34,401 nucleotides of DNA, from NCBI GenBank assembly GCA_947259175.1, contig CAMYKW010000042.1, forward strand, positions 1 to 34,401, in the 5' to 3' direction. The notes beneath the pieces were generated by a model. The model had not been told where the DNA came from, made no database searches, and saw nothing but the letters and a program-made list of their open reading frames with translations. Position numbers and translations under genes: made by a program. This DNA is from an uncultured Gammaproteobacteria bacterium (lineage in GTDB: Bacteria > Pseudomonadota > Gammaproteobacteria > Arenicellales > JAANXG01). Below, in pieces: positions 17,000 to 25,109 of the stretch. Position 1 is the stretch's first letter. Every line of letters begins with the position of its first letter.

Positions 17000-17026
17000 T
17001 TGGGACGGGGCCATGCCCCGTCCCAA
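17000..17026 (+). promoter_or_regulatory. Intercistronic stem-loop (12-bp stem, CAT loop)
   Basis: TTGGGACGGGGC (17000-17011) and GCCCCGTCCCAA (17015-17026) are perfectly complementary around CAT. No U-run follows. Such structures after a binding-protein gene commonly stabilise its mRNA 3' end or attenuate reading into the permease genes. Confidence 0.7.
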
Positions 17027-17053
17027 ACGCGGCTAATAATAACAACTCTGTCG

Positions 17054-18109
17054 ATGACTTCCGCCACGCCCGCCGAAGGTCCCGCGGCGACCCAAGGGCC
17101 CGGTGAACCCGCAGCGCCGGCGTCCCGTTCGGTGACGACCACCGTGATTCGCAGTTTGGGGTGGGCCGTCCTCGGCGCTTTGGTGGTGTTCGTGGTGAAC
17201 AACTACTTGACATTCTGGCTTGGGTGGCCGGGCGCCGGTGCTGCAATCGGCAATGCCGCCGGCGGCGCCAGCAGCGGCTCGCCGCTGCTGGCATGGCTGC
17301 AGCTCGCCGCCTATCCCTTGGCCGTGACCGCGGCGGTGGTCTACGTTCTTGGCAGCACCGGCCGCAGCCTGCGGGACGATAGCAACCGTATTTCCGACCT
17401 CAATATATTTTTGATTCGGTTTGTCTTCTATATGGTGTTGTACGTCGGTATCGCCGATGCAGTTATTTCGTTCCTGCGTGTAGAGGGGTTTCTGCCGGCG
17501 GTTTTCGGCGACTCGCTGGCAACCGAACTGGGCAAGTCCAGCTACCGGGGAACGTTCGTGCACATGCCCCTGGTGGGACTGGCTCTGGTAACCGCGATAT
17601 TTTCACGCACCCTTGGCTTTACCTGGTTGGCCCTGTTGGTCGTTGCCGCCGAATTGCTGATCGTAATCACCCGCTTCATCTTTTCCTATGAACAGGCGTT
17701 CATGGCCGATCTCGTGCGCTTCTGGTATGCCGCTTTATTCCTGTTCGCCAGTGCCTACACGCTTCTGGAAGAAGGGCATGTGCGGGTCGACGTGCTCTAC
17801 ACCACGTTCGACGCCAAACAAAAAGGCGTCGTCAATGCCGTGGGTTCCATCCTTCTGGGGGTTTCCTTGTGTTGGATCATCTTGATCGTAGGCATGAACA
17901 GCAGCTCATCGGTGATTAACAGTCCGCTGTTGGCCTTCGAGACCACGCAGACCGGGTTCGGCATGTACGTCAAATACTTCATGGCGGGATTCCTGGCGAT
18001 CTTCGCAATCTCGATGATGATCCAATTCGTAAGCTATCTGATGGACGCCGTCGCTGACGTCCGGGAGGAACCCGGTGGGCATGATCATGACGTTCATGCC
18101 GTACAGTAG
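17054..18109 (+). CDS. TRAP transporter small permease (DctQ type), enlarged
   Basis: The 351-residue protein has many hydrophobic helices. They include one at about residues 35-55 (SLGWAVLGALVVFVVNNYL), several between 80 and 225, and a DctQ-like core near the C-terminus (FASAYTLLEEGHVRVDVLY, a near-invariant block of the family). Usual DctQ proteins are 150-230 residues; the extra N-terminal membrane part is a known variant accompanying large DctM proteins. ATG 17054 is preferred because the earlier in-frame ATG at 16991 lies in front of the stem-loop. The gene sits between receptor and large permease, 41 bases before the latter. Confidence 0.85.
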   Translation: MTSATPAEGPAATQGPGEPAAPASRSVTTTVIRSLGWAVLGALVVFVVNNYLTFWLGWPGAGAAIGNAAGGASSGSPLLAWLQLAAYPLAVTAAVVYVLGSTGRSLRDDSNRISDLNIFLIRFVFYMVLYVGIADAVISFLRVEGFLPAVFGDSLATELGKSSYRGTFVHMPLVGLALVTAIFSRTLGFTWLALLVVAAELLIVITRFIFSYEQAFMADLVRFWYAALFLFASAYTLLEEGHVRVDVLYTTFDAKQKGVVNAVGSILLGVSLCWIILIVGMNSSSSVINSPLLAFETTQTGFGMYVKYFMAGFLAIFAISMMIQFVSYLMDAVADVREEPGGHDHDVHAVQ

Positions 18110-18150
18110 TCCTGCGGCGCCCGCCGCCAACTGAGTATGATCTCGATTCG

Positions 18151-20808
18151 ATGGAACTCTTCTTCCTAGCGCTGTTGGTCATTTTGATGGCCGCCGCCCT
18201 GGGCTCCGGGTTTCCGGTCGCCTTTGCGCTGCCTGGTTCGGCCATTGTCACCATCGGACTTGCGGCGCTGACAGGATACCTGCTTGCGGGAAATCCCGAC
18301 GCGTATTTCGTACAGGGCAGCGCGTGGAACTGGTTGAGTGCCGGCGTCACCAATTTCCGCGGCATTTACTGGGAGGTGGAGCGCGATACGCTCATCGCCA
18401 TACCCTTGTTTATTTTCATGGGGATCATGCTGCAGCGATCGAAGCTGGCGGAAGACCTGCTGGTGACCATGGCGCAGATGTTCGGCCCGGTGCCCGGCGG
18501 CCTGGGGATCTCGGTGATTTTCGTCGGTGCGCTGCTTGCCGCGACCACCGGCATCGTCGGCGCTACGGTTGTCGCGATGGGCCTGATTTCACTGCCGGCG
18601 ATGATGCGTAATAAGTATGCCAATTCACTGTCCACCGGGACCATCGCCGCCTCGGGCACCCTCGGACAGATCATCCCGCCGTCCATCGTGTTGATTATCC
18701 TGGCGGATCAATTAGCCAGCGCGGTCGATCAAGCGAGCACCGCGCGTAAGGAACTGTACAAAGTCTCGACCGGGGAATTATCGATGCCGACCGCCTTCGA
18801 CGTGTCGTCGACCAGCGCCGGCGAGATGTTCCTCGGCGCGTTTGTTCCGGGATTGCTGCTGGTTGGGCTGTATATGCTCTACGTCTTCGTTCTCGCCCTA
18901 TGGCGTCCACGCATGGCGCCCACCGTGCGCCACGAGGGCGCGTTCGACCGTGCGTTCTGGGTCAAGGTGGTGATTACCCTGGTGCCTCCCCTGACCCTGA
19001 TCTTTCTGGTGCTCGGCTCGATCATCACCGGTGTCGCCACGGTAAACCAGGCCGGCGCCATCGGCGCCGCCGGCGCGCTGATCATGGCCGGCTATCGTCT
19101 TTACGAGGGTAAGCGCCACGCCTATACCCCGGCCATCATCGCCCTGGTGTCGCTGGTGGTGATTGCGATCGTCGTCACCGGCTTTCAAACCAACATCAAG
19201 AAGATCGAAACCACCCGCGATGTCATCGGCGTGTTGATGGCATTGACCTCGGTGACAAGCTTGATAATCGCCCTGATCTGGAGCGGATGGCGGGCAATCA
19301 AGATCGAGGACACCCTCAAGGGCGTGATGCTCGACACCGCCAAAACGACTTCGCTGGTATTTATCATTCTACTGGGTGCGGCGATGTTGACCGCCGCGTT
19401 CCGCGCCTTCGGCGGCGAGGAACTGGTGAAGGACTTCCTGACCACCATGCCGGGCGGTTTCTGGGCGCAGTTCATCATCGTCATGGCGGTGATCTTCGTT
19501 CTCGGATTCTTTCTCGATTTCATCGAAATCTCGGTGGTGGTCGTGCCCATCGTCGCGCCAATCCTGCTGCTCGATCCGTCGGCGAATGTCACCGCCGTTT
19601 GGCTGGGAGTGATGATCGGGCTGAATATCCAGACTTCGTTTCTTACGCCGCCGTTCGGATTTGCCCTGTTCTATCTGCGTGGTGTGGCGCCGCCGTCGGT
19701 AAGGACCACCGACATGTATAAAGGCGTAGTGCCGTTTATCAGCCTGCAATTACTCGCGTTGGTGATCGTCGGGCTGACGCCGCAGTTGGTGAATTACCTG
19801 CCGAACCGCTTGTCGTTGTTGTCGGAGACGGCACCGCCACCCCGCAACCCGGCGCTGCAGGCGTGCATCGAAGAGCGTATGTTCGCTGAGTTCGACGAAC
19901 GCGGTGGCGATATCCGCAATGCGATTGCCCGGGCCCGGGAGCTTGACCTTTTCGTCCTGCCGGACGAAATGCGCTCCGACCTGAAGAGCAGCTTCGACAA
20001 GGCGGAAAAGACCTTCGAGCTGCTGGCAGAAATCAAAGTTGCCGAGAAGGCGCTCAATGCCTTTACCGAAGACTATCTATCACTGCATGTCGAGGTTCGC
20101 CGTATCCAGGGACGATTAGGCCGCATCGACGCCGAGCGTAAGGAGTTGGAGACCCGATTGCGTCAGTTACCCGAGGCCGCCAAATATGACCGCCAGCGGC
20201 AGGCGATCACCGAGAAGCTCGCGGCGCACAAATTGGAAGCGGAAGCATTGAGCAAATCAATTCCAGCGGAATGGAACGAGGAGCACGCGGCATTCGTTAA
20301 GCTGAAGAAAGCCGCTACCAATGCCCGCCGCCGGTATCGGCGTAATGTCGACACCGCTTATGAAGACTTGCACGAGGCGAATAAGGTAATCGCCGCCAGT
20401 GGCAGCCTTGACGCCTTTACCGAAGAAATCGCCAAGCTCAGAGCCGCCGCGGAAACGGATCCCAAGGCTGCTGTCGAGGCGCTCAAGGAATTGGTGCAGC
20501 GGATCAGAGAAATCCCGGGAACCCGGTCGATTACCAAAGAGCTGTCGGCCGCCCGCAAGGCGTTGCGTGGTTCAAAGCCCAAGATGGAGCGGGCTTTGAA
20601 GTCATTGGACAAAGCCGAGCAGGCGCTGGAGGCCGAAATTACCTGGCGAAGCAAGGCGTCCGACACACTGAAGCCGGCCCTCGCACGCTACGAGGCCGCC
20701 ATCCGCGATACCATCGGCTTGCGCCTGCAATCGCGGTTGCCTGAGGAGCTGGCCCTGTCCGTGGCCGCGTGTAAAGCCAAGCCGCAGGATTTGACGCTCG
20801 AGTTTTAA
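18151..20808 (+). CDS. TRAP transporter large permease (DctM) with long C-terminal coiled-coil extension
   Basis: The protein has 885 residues, while DctM proteins are usually about 425-650. Residues 1 to about 550 form the membrane part. It has the typical blocks IPLFIFMGIMLQRSKLAEDL, TGIVGATVVAMGLISLPAMM, GTLGQIIPPSIVLIILADQ and IGLNIQTSFLTPPFGFALFY. It drives Na+- or H+-coupled uptake with the DctQ and receptor proteins. From about 555 to the end there is no membrane helix. Instead a highly charged Ala/Glu/Lys/Arg-rich region follows, for example RIDAERKELETRLRQL and LDKAEQALEAEITW, predicted to be a long cytoplasmic helical coiled coil. The frame is continuous, so this is a real fusion and not readthrough. 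The function of the tail (oligomerisation, tethering, regulation) is unknown. The gene ends 11 bases from the convergent dehydrogenase gene. Confidence 0.92.
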   Translation: MELFFLALLVILMAAALGSGFPVAFALPGSAIVTIGLAALTGYLLAGNPDAYFVQGSAWNWLSAGVTNFRGIYWEVERDTLIAIPLFIFMGIMLQRSKLAEDLLVTMAQMFGPVPGGLGISVIFVGALLAATTGIVGATVVAMGLISLPAMMRNKYANSLSTGTIAASGTLGQIIPPSIVLIILADQLASAVDQASTARKELYKVSTGELSMPTAFDVSSTSAGEMFLGAFVPGLLLVGLYMLYVFVLALWRPRMAPTVRHEGAFDRAFWVKVVITLVPPLTLIFLVLGSIITGVATVNQAGAIGAAGALIMAGYRLYEGKRHAYTPAIIALVSLVVIAIVVTGFQTNIKKIETTRDVIGVLMALTSVTSLIIALIWSGWRAIKIEDTLKGVMLDTAKTTSLVFIILLGAAMLTAAFRAFGGEELVKDFLTTMPGGFWAQFIIVMAVIFVLGFFLDFIEISVVVVPIVAPILLLDPSANVTAVWLGVMIGLNIQTSFLTPPFGFALFYLRGVAPPSVRTTDMYKGVVPFISLQLLALVIVGLTPQLVNYLPNRLSLLSETAPPPRNPALQACIEERMFAEFDERGGDIRNAIARARELDLFVLPDEMRSDLKSSFDKAEKTFELLAEIKVAEKALNAFTEDYLSLHVEVRRIQGRLGRIDAERKELETRLRQLPEAAKYDRQRQAITEKLAAHKLEAEALSKSIPAEWNEEHAAFVKLKKAATNARRRYRRNVDTAYEDLHEANKVIAASGSLDAFTEEIAKLRAAAETDPKAAVEALKELVQRIREIPGTRSITKELSAARKALRGSKPKMERALKSLDKAEQALEAEITWRSKASDTLKPALARYEAAIRDTIGLRLQSRLPEELALSVAACKAKPQDLTLEF

Positions 20809-20819
20809 CGCGTAGTTCG

Positions 20820-22094
20820 TTAGCCGTAGCGGCGCACCCGCAGGTCGGCCTGTTCCTTGTGTCCGGAAAAGTTTTCCAAAGCGCAGAGTCTGGAACAATA
20901 TTCACCCACCATTACGGACGCTTGATCGGTTAACACCTTTTGATAAGTGCAGGTCTTGAGGAATTTCCCGACCCAAAGTCCGCCGGTATAACGCGCAGAC
21001 CGCAAAGTGGGTAAGGTGTGGTTGGTGCCGATGACTTTGTCGCCGTAAGATACATTCGTCCGCGGACCGAGGAACAGGGCGCCGTAGTTGGTCATTTCCG
21101 CAAGAAACCAATCATCGCGATCGGTCATCACCTGCACATGTTCCGAAGCGATCTCGTCGGCGATTTCCCGCATCTCCTCATAGGAATCCGCCACGATCAC
21201 CTGGCCGTAGTCACGCCACGCGGGTTCGGCGGTGTCCCGGGTCGGCAGCGACTCCAACTGCCGTTCCACCTCATCCAGGGTGTCACGCGCCAGCTTCTCG
21301 GAATTGGTCAACAATACAGCGGGGGAGGTGGGACCATGCTCGGCCTGTCCCAGAAGATCCGTCGCGCACATCTCGCCGTCAACGGTCTCGTCAGCGATTA
21401 CCAGTGTTTCCGTGGGGCCCGCGAACAGATCTATCCCGACACGGCCGTACAGCTGCCGTTTCGCCTCCGCGACATACGCGTTTCCGGGTCCCACCAACAT
21501 GTCGACCGCCGGGATCGTTTCCGTGCCCAAGGCCATCGCCGCGACGGCCTGTACTCCGCCGAGTACATAGATCTCGTTCGCGCCGGCCAGTGCCTGCGCG
21601 GCAACAATTGCAGGAGACGGTTGGCCTTGATAGGGGGGCGCGCAGGTCACGATATTGGGGACACCGGCGACGTTAGCGGTGACGACAGACATGTGGGCGG
21701 AGGCCACCATCGGATATTTGCCCCCGGGAACATAGCAGCCGACCGAATTAACGGGAATGTTCTTGTGCCCCAGAATGACGCCCGGCAGCGTTTCCCGCTC
21801 CACATCCTGTAAGGCGTCTTTTTGGATCTGCGCGAAGTTTCGAATCTGCTCCTGGGCAAATGCGATATCCTTCAGCGTTTGTTCATCCAAACTATCAAGA
21901 AATTGCTGTATCTCATTGTCGGAAAGCTGAAAGTTCTCCGGCGACCATCGATCAAAGCGCTGCGACAAGTCACGCACCGCTGTATCCCCGCGTGCCGCCA
22001 CGTCGGCGATGAGATCTTCGACCGTGTTGCGGATTTTCGCCTGATCCTGGTCACGTTCCGCCTGTGGTTTCGCCTTCTTCAACCAGATAGCCAT
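20820..22094 (-). CDS. hpsN: HisD-family dehydrogenase resembling sulfopropanediol 3-dehydrogenase (HpsN)
   Basis: The 424-residue protein is a Zn/NAD-dependent alcohol-to-acid dehydrogenase of the histidinol dehydrogenase fold. All catalytic positions are visible: Gln250 and His253 (GQAEH), Glu318-His319 (ASEHVQVM), Asp352 ([14 protein letters not shown]) and His412 ([11 protein letters not shown]). Blocks such as [36 protein letters not shown] and [14 protein letters not shown] match the HpsN-like branch better than biosynthetic HisD, in my memory of the families. HpsN oxidises 2,3-dihydroxypropane-1-sulfonate to sulfolactate. Context agrees: an SDR gene upstream, a TRAP operon adjacent, and no other his gene. 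ATG 22094 has AAGGGG upstream. The exact substrate is inferred. Confidence 0.85.
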   Translation of the reverse strand: MAIWLKKAKPQAERDQDQAKIRNTVEDLIADVAARGDTAVRDLSQRFDRWSPENFQLSDNEIQQFLDSLDEQTLKDIAFAQEQIRNFAQIQKDALQDVERETLPGVILGHKNIPVNSVGCYVPGGKYPMVASAHMSVVTANVAGVPNIVTCAPPYQGQPSPAIVAAQALAGANEIYVLGGVQAVAAMALGTETIPAVDMLVGPGNAYVAEAKRQLYGRVGIDLFAGPTETLVIADETVDGEMCATDLLGQAEHGPTSPAVLLTNSEKLARDTLDEVERQLESLPTRDTAEPAWRDYGQVIVADSYEEMREIADEIASEHVQVMTDRDDWFLAEMTNYGALFLGPRTNVSYGDKVIGTNHTLPTLRSARYTGGLWVGKFLKTCTYQKVLTDQASVMVGEYCSRLCALENFSGHKEQADLRVRRYG

Positions 22095-22147
22095 ATCGCC
22101 CCTTCGTAAACACAGTTCGTAAGTTTTCGGAAAGTGAATTTCCTTTG

Positions 22148-22903
22148 TCAAATGAACGGCCGCCCTCCGTCCACCGGGATAATACAACCGGTAGTAAACG
22201 GCATCATAGTCGCCACCGCCAGCACCGTCTCCGCCACGTCCTCGGCCGTCGCCAGGCGTCTCAACGGTGTCTTGTCGATTTGCTCCTGCAGATAAGCCGG
22301 GTCCACCCGTTTGGCGTATTCTCCCATGACCCATCCCGGTGACACCGACACCACGCGGATTTGCGGGGCCAGGGCCCGGCCCAGCGAGACGGTCAAGGAA
22401 TTCAAGGCGGCCTTGGATGCGCAGTAAGCGACATTACTGCCGATTCCCGTGACCGCGGCGATGGAGGAGATATTGACCACCACCCCGCCGTCGTTGTTCG
22501 ACAACAGCGGTTGCAACGCACGAATACTGGCGAAAGACCCCCGCCAGTTGGTGCGAAAAATGGAATCGATGAGATCGTCGTCCAAGCCGTCGAGGTCGTC
22601 ATGGGGCACCGGGCGGGTGATGCCGGCGTTGTTAACCAACAAGTCCACCGTGCCGTAACGTGAGGCGATCGTGTCCGCCAGTTTTCCGAGCGCGTCGCTG
22701 TCATCGACGGGAGCGTGGACACACAGATGATCGTCTCCGGCCAGGCCCTTCGCCACGGCCTCGGTCCGGGTTTGACTTTGGCGGTAGGTGAGCACAACGC
22801 GCGCCCCCGCCGCGGCCAATCTGGCGCTGATCGCGGAACCAATGCCGCCACCCGCGCCGGTCACCACGGCAACTTTGTCCGCCATCGAGGCTTGCAACGC
22901 CAT
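22148..22903 (-). CDS. Short-chain dehydrogenase/reductase (SDR), FabG-like
   Basis: The 251-residue classical SDR has the cofactor motif TGAGGGIG (15-22) and NNAG (91-94). The catalytic tetrad is Asn119, Ser147, Tyr160 and Lys164 (YCASK). The C-terminal PVDGG segment is also normal. There is an Arg at 41 after the second beta strand (LTYRQSQTR), which often goes with NADP(H), but this is a weak rule. ATG 22903 has AAAGGAG six bases upstream; longer starts would add an unrelated tail. It lies 53 bases ahead of the HpsN-like gene on the same strand. In dihydroxypropanesulfonate clusters the SDR-type partners HpsO/HpsP interconvert enantiomers, so this gene could play that part. A generic oxoacyl or alcohol substrate is equally possible. 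Confidence 0.88.
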   Translation of the reverse strand: MALQASMADKVAVVTGAGGGIGSAISARLAAAGARVVLTYRQSQTRTEAVAKGLAGDDHLCVHAPVDDSDALGKLADTIASRYGTVDLLVNNAGITRPVPHDDLDGLDDDLIDSIFRTNWRGSFASIRALQPLLSNNDGGVVVNISSIAAVTGIGSNVAYCASKAALNSLTVSLGRALAPQIRVVSVSPGWVMGEYAKRVDPAYLQEQIDKTPLRRLATAEDVAETVLAVATMMPFTTGCIIPVDGGRPFI

Positions 22904-22994
22904 GCTGTTCTCCTTTGTCAAATATGCGATACGCCGGTCGCTACGCACGCTATTGAAAGTACAGTACCCGTGAGAGTCCGGTTCGGCGCCCGTC

Positions 22995-23873
22995 TCAGCG
23001 CGCCGTAAAAAACGCTACCAATTCCTTGATCACCGCATCCGGTGCTTCCTCGGGCAGAAAATGGCCGCACTCCAGGGCCCGCCCCTGGACGTGTCGGGCA
23101 AACTCCCGCCACACGTCGAGCACCCGGTACTTTCGTTGCACCAGGCCTTCGGCACCCCACAGCGCCAGCAACGGGCAGTCGATCTTCCTGTTCAGGTCGC
23201 GCTTATCGTGCTCCAGATCGATGCTCGCCGCCGCGCGGTAGTCCTCGCACGTGGCGTGTATTGTCTCCGGATCGCGGAAGCAACGCAGATACTCGGCCAG
23301 GGCCTCGGGAGCGAACTCCGCGTTGGCGCCGCTCCACTTATCGAGCTTGGCGCGCAAATAGTGATCGGGGTCGAGGCCGATCAGGTGCTCCGGCAAGCCG
23401 TCAGGCTGGATGAGAAAGAACCAGTGATAGTAAGCGGTGGCGAATTCCTGATCGGTGGTGCGAAACATATGCAGGGTGGGCACGATATCCATCACGCACA
23501 CCTTGAGCACCTTGCCGGGGTGATCGAGCGCCATGCGATGGGTGACCCGTGCGCCACGGTCATGACCGGCGATATGGAATTCGCGGTAACCGAGTTGCGC
23601 CATCACCTCCACCATGTCCCTCGCCATGACGCGTTTTGAATAAGTGCTGTGGTCGGCGCTCCCGGCCGGTTTGGAGCTGTCCCCGTAGCCGCGCAAATCG
23701 GCGCACACCACATGGAAATGCTCCGCCAGGGCCGGCGCCACCCGGTGCCACATCACGTGGGTTTGCGGGTAACCGTGCAGCAGCAGTAGCGGTGTGCCCG
23801 ACCCGGCATGCGCCAGGTTGATCTCGACTTCCGCGCATGCCACGCGCGATTGTTCGAATGGTTCGCCCAACAT
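22995..23873 (-). CDS. Alpha/beta hydrolase, haloacetate (fluoroacetate) dehalogenase-like
   Basis: The 292-residue alpha/beta hydrolase uses an aspartate nucleophile. Asp105 lies in the elbow GHDRGARV. The carboxylate-binding arginines Arg106 and Arg109, the halide pocket His150-Trp151 (YYHWFFLIQPDGLPE) and Tyr212, and His271 with Asp129 all correspond to residues established in fluoroacetate dehalogenases. That set is more specific than for epoxide hydrolases. Start ATG 23873 has no clear ribosome-binding site. It is the first of three same-strand genes (91 bases before the SDR), so it may be the promoter-proximal gene of the island. Whether a halogenated acid is the true substrate, or the fold serves another ester or acid, cannot be decided here. 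Confidence 0.85.
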   Translation of the reverse strand: MLGEPFEQSRVACAEVEINLAHAGSGTPLLLLHGYPQTHVMWHRVAPALAEHFHVVCADLRGYGDSSKPAGSADHSTYSKRVMARDMVEVMAQLGYREFHIAGHDRGARVTHRMALDHPGKVLKVCVMDIVPTLHMFRTTDQEFATAYYHWFFLIQPDGLPEHLIGLDPDHYLRAKLDKWSGANAEFAPEALAEYLRCFRDPETIHATCEDYRAAASIDLEHDKRDLNRKIDCPLLALWGAEGLVQRKYRVLDVWREFARHVQGRALECGHFLPEEAPDAVIKELVAFFTAR

Positions 23874-24114
23874 CTAGAAATAACCACTGAATCCCATGGT
23901 TGCGGGAGTCGATGGACTGTATCCAGATGTGCGCATCTCGGCAACCGCGCGGGAGGATTGAAGCAAAATTTCGCATCAACCCCGCAGCGAGCCCCTGGTA
24001 TGGCGACTGCTGCACCGCTGCGGGATCAATGCGGACCTGTTACTGCAAACCCTCTAGCCCAGCGATGGTCGGCAAAGACTCGGACTTGCAGAGTTTCTTA
24101 GCATACAAGCTCGA

Positions 24115-24348
24115 CTAGTCGTCATCCTCGATCACAATGGTGTCCCAGGGGCAGGGCACCTGTTTATAGTGGTCGTTGCCGTCGCCGTCGGTGCCGGCAT
24201 GCACCCAACACACATCGTCCTGTACGAAGTTCACCACCAGAATGTCATTCATTGAGGATGGGAACTTCACGATGCGTCTGCGTTCCGGCGCGCGCAAAGT
24301 CCGGGGATGGGGGGAACATTTGGTGTCGCGGGTAGGTTCGGTTTTCAT
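24115..24348 (-). CDS. Small acidic-tailed hypothetical protein, 77 residues
   Basis: I do not recognise a named family. The product starts with a basic, Pro-rich segment (PTRDTKCSPHPRTLRAPERR). It continues with a beta-rich core (NDILVVNFVQDDVCWVHAG) and ends in WDTIVIEDDD. It has two Trp and three Cys residues and no membrane segment. ATG 24348 is supported by AGGAG seven bases upstream, which is why I start here rather than at a longer frame. It stands alone between the dehalogenase-like gene and yqaA. Confidence 0.6.
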   Translation of the reverse strand: MKTEPTRDTKCSPHPRTLRAPERRRIVKFPSSMNDILVVNFVQDDVCWVHAGTDGDGNDHYKQVPCPWDTIVIEDDD

Positions 24349-24608
24349 GGCCAACTCCTGTTGTGGTAATAGAGAAAAGGCACTTTTAGGATACGACTCA
24401 AGCGTCACCAAAACTGTGTAATAATTGACGATTACACTAGGAAATAATTACGGTTCGCGTATCGCGGCGCCGGTGGGAATGCCCGAGCTCGCGACAGCAA
24501 GCCCGGGGACCGGCCGTGGATGATCCGGCCGACATCCGGCCGGAATTCGTCCCCGTTTCGGGACGTCTATAGCGGCAACGGGGGCTTCGCCCTTTGTGGA
24601 ACCAATTC

Positions 24609-25025
24609 ATGAGTTCATATCTACTGCTGTTCGGTTCCGCCTTTCTTGCCGCGACCATTCTGCCGTTTTATTCCGAGGTGGTGCTGTACGCATTGTTGCG
24701 CGAGGGCGGAGACCCGGTTTCCCTGGTGGCGACCGCGACACTGGGCAATACGCTGGGCGCGGTGGTCAACTGGTTATTGGGACGGTACCTGTTGCATTTC
24801 CGCGACCGGCGCTGGTTTTATTTCAGTGGCGCCCAGATCGAGAAGGCCCAACGCTGGTTTCAACGCTACGGGTTCTGGTGTTTGCTCCTGGCATGGATGC
24901 CGGTCGGCGGCGACGCCCTCACCCTGATCGCCGGAATCATGAAGGTCCGGCTGTGGCTGTTCTTGCTGCTGGTCGGTACCGGCAAGGCCCTGCGATATAT
25001 CTCAGTGGTCTATCTGGCAAGCTAA
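24609..25025 (+). CDS. yqaA: YqaA/DedA-family inner membrane protein
   Basis: The 138-residue membrane protein is of the SNARE-associated/VTT (DedA-like) family. It has FGSAFLAATILPFYSEVVLY, then LGNTLGAVVNWLLGRYL, and the conserved FQRYGFWCLLLAWMPVGGDA, followed by LTLIAGIMKVRLW. Length and motifs match E. coli YqaA. Relatives are implicated in lipid scrambling or membrane homeostasis; the exact function of YqaA is not established. ATG 24609 is chosen over an upstream in-frame TTG. It converges on the RND permease gene, with about 85 bases between them. Confidence 0.88.
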   Translation: MSSYLLLFGSAFLAATILPFYSEVVLYALLREGGDPVSLVATATLGNTLGAVVNWLLGRYLLHFRDRRWFYFSGAQIEKAQRWFQRYGFWCLLLAWMPVGGDALTLIAGIMKVRLWLFLLLVGTGKALRYISVVYLAS

Positions 25026-25109
25026 ACGGACCCGACGGAGATCGATCGAAGCCACAGGCCTAGCGTTCGAACCTGCCTGTTACGTCAGCATCCGGGCCAA
25101 GGAAACGAG

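Noticed and set aside
20820-22094. Annotation as the histidine-biosynthesis HisD
   Set aside because: No other his genes are nearby. The neighbours are an SDR and a TRAP operon, and the sequence blocks look like the HpsN branch. Only a phylogeny can exclude it.
24510-24542. Three CCGGCCG strings upstream of yqaA as a regulatory array
   Set aside because: Spacing is irregular and such strings are expected in GC-rich DNA.
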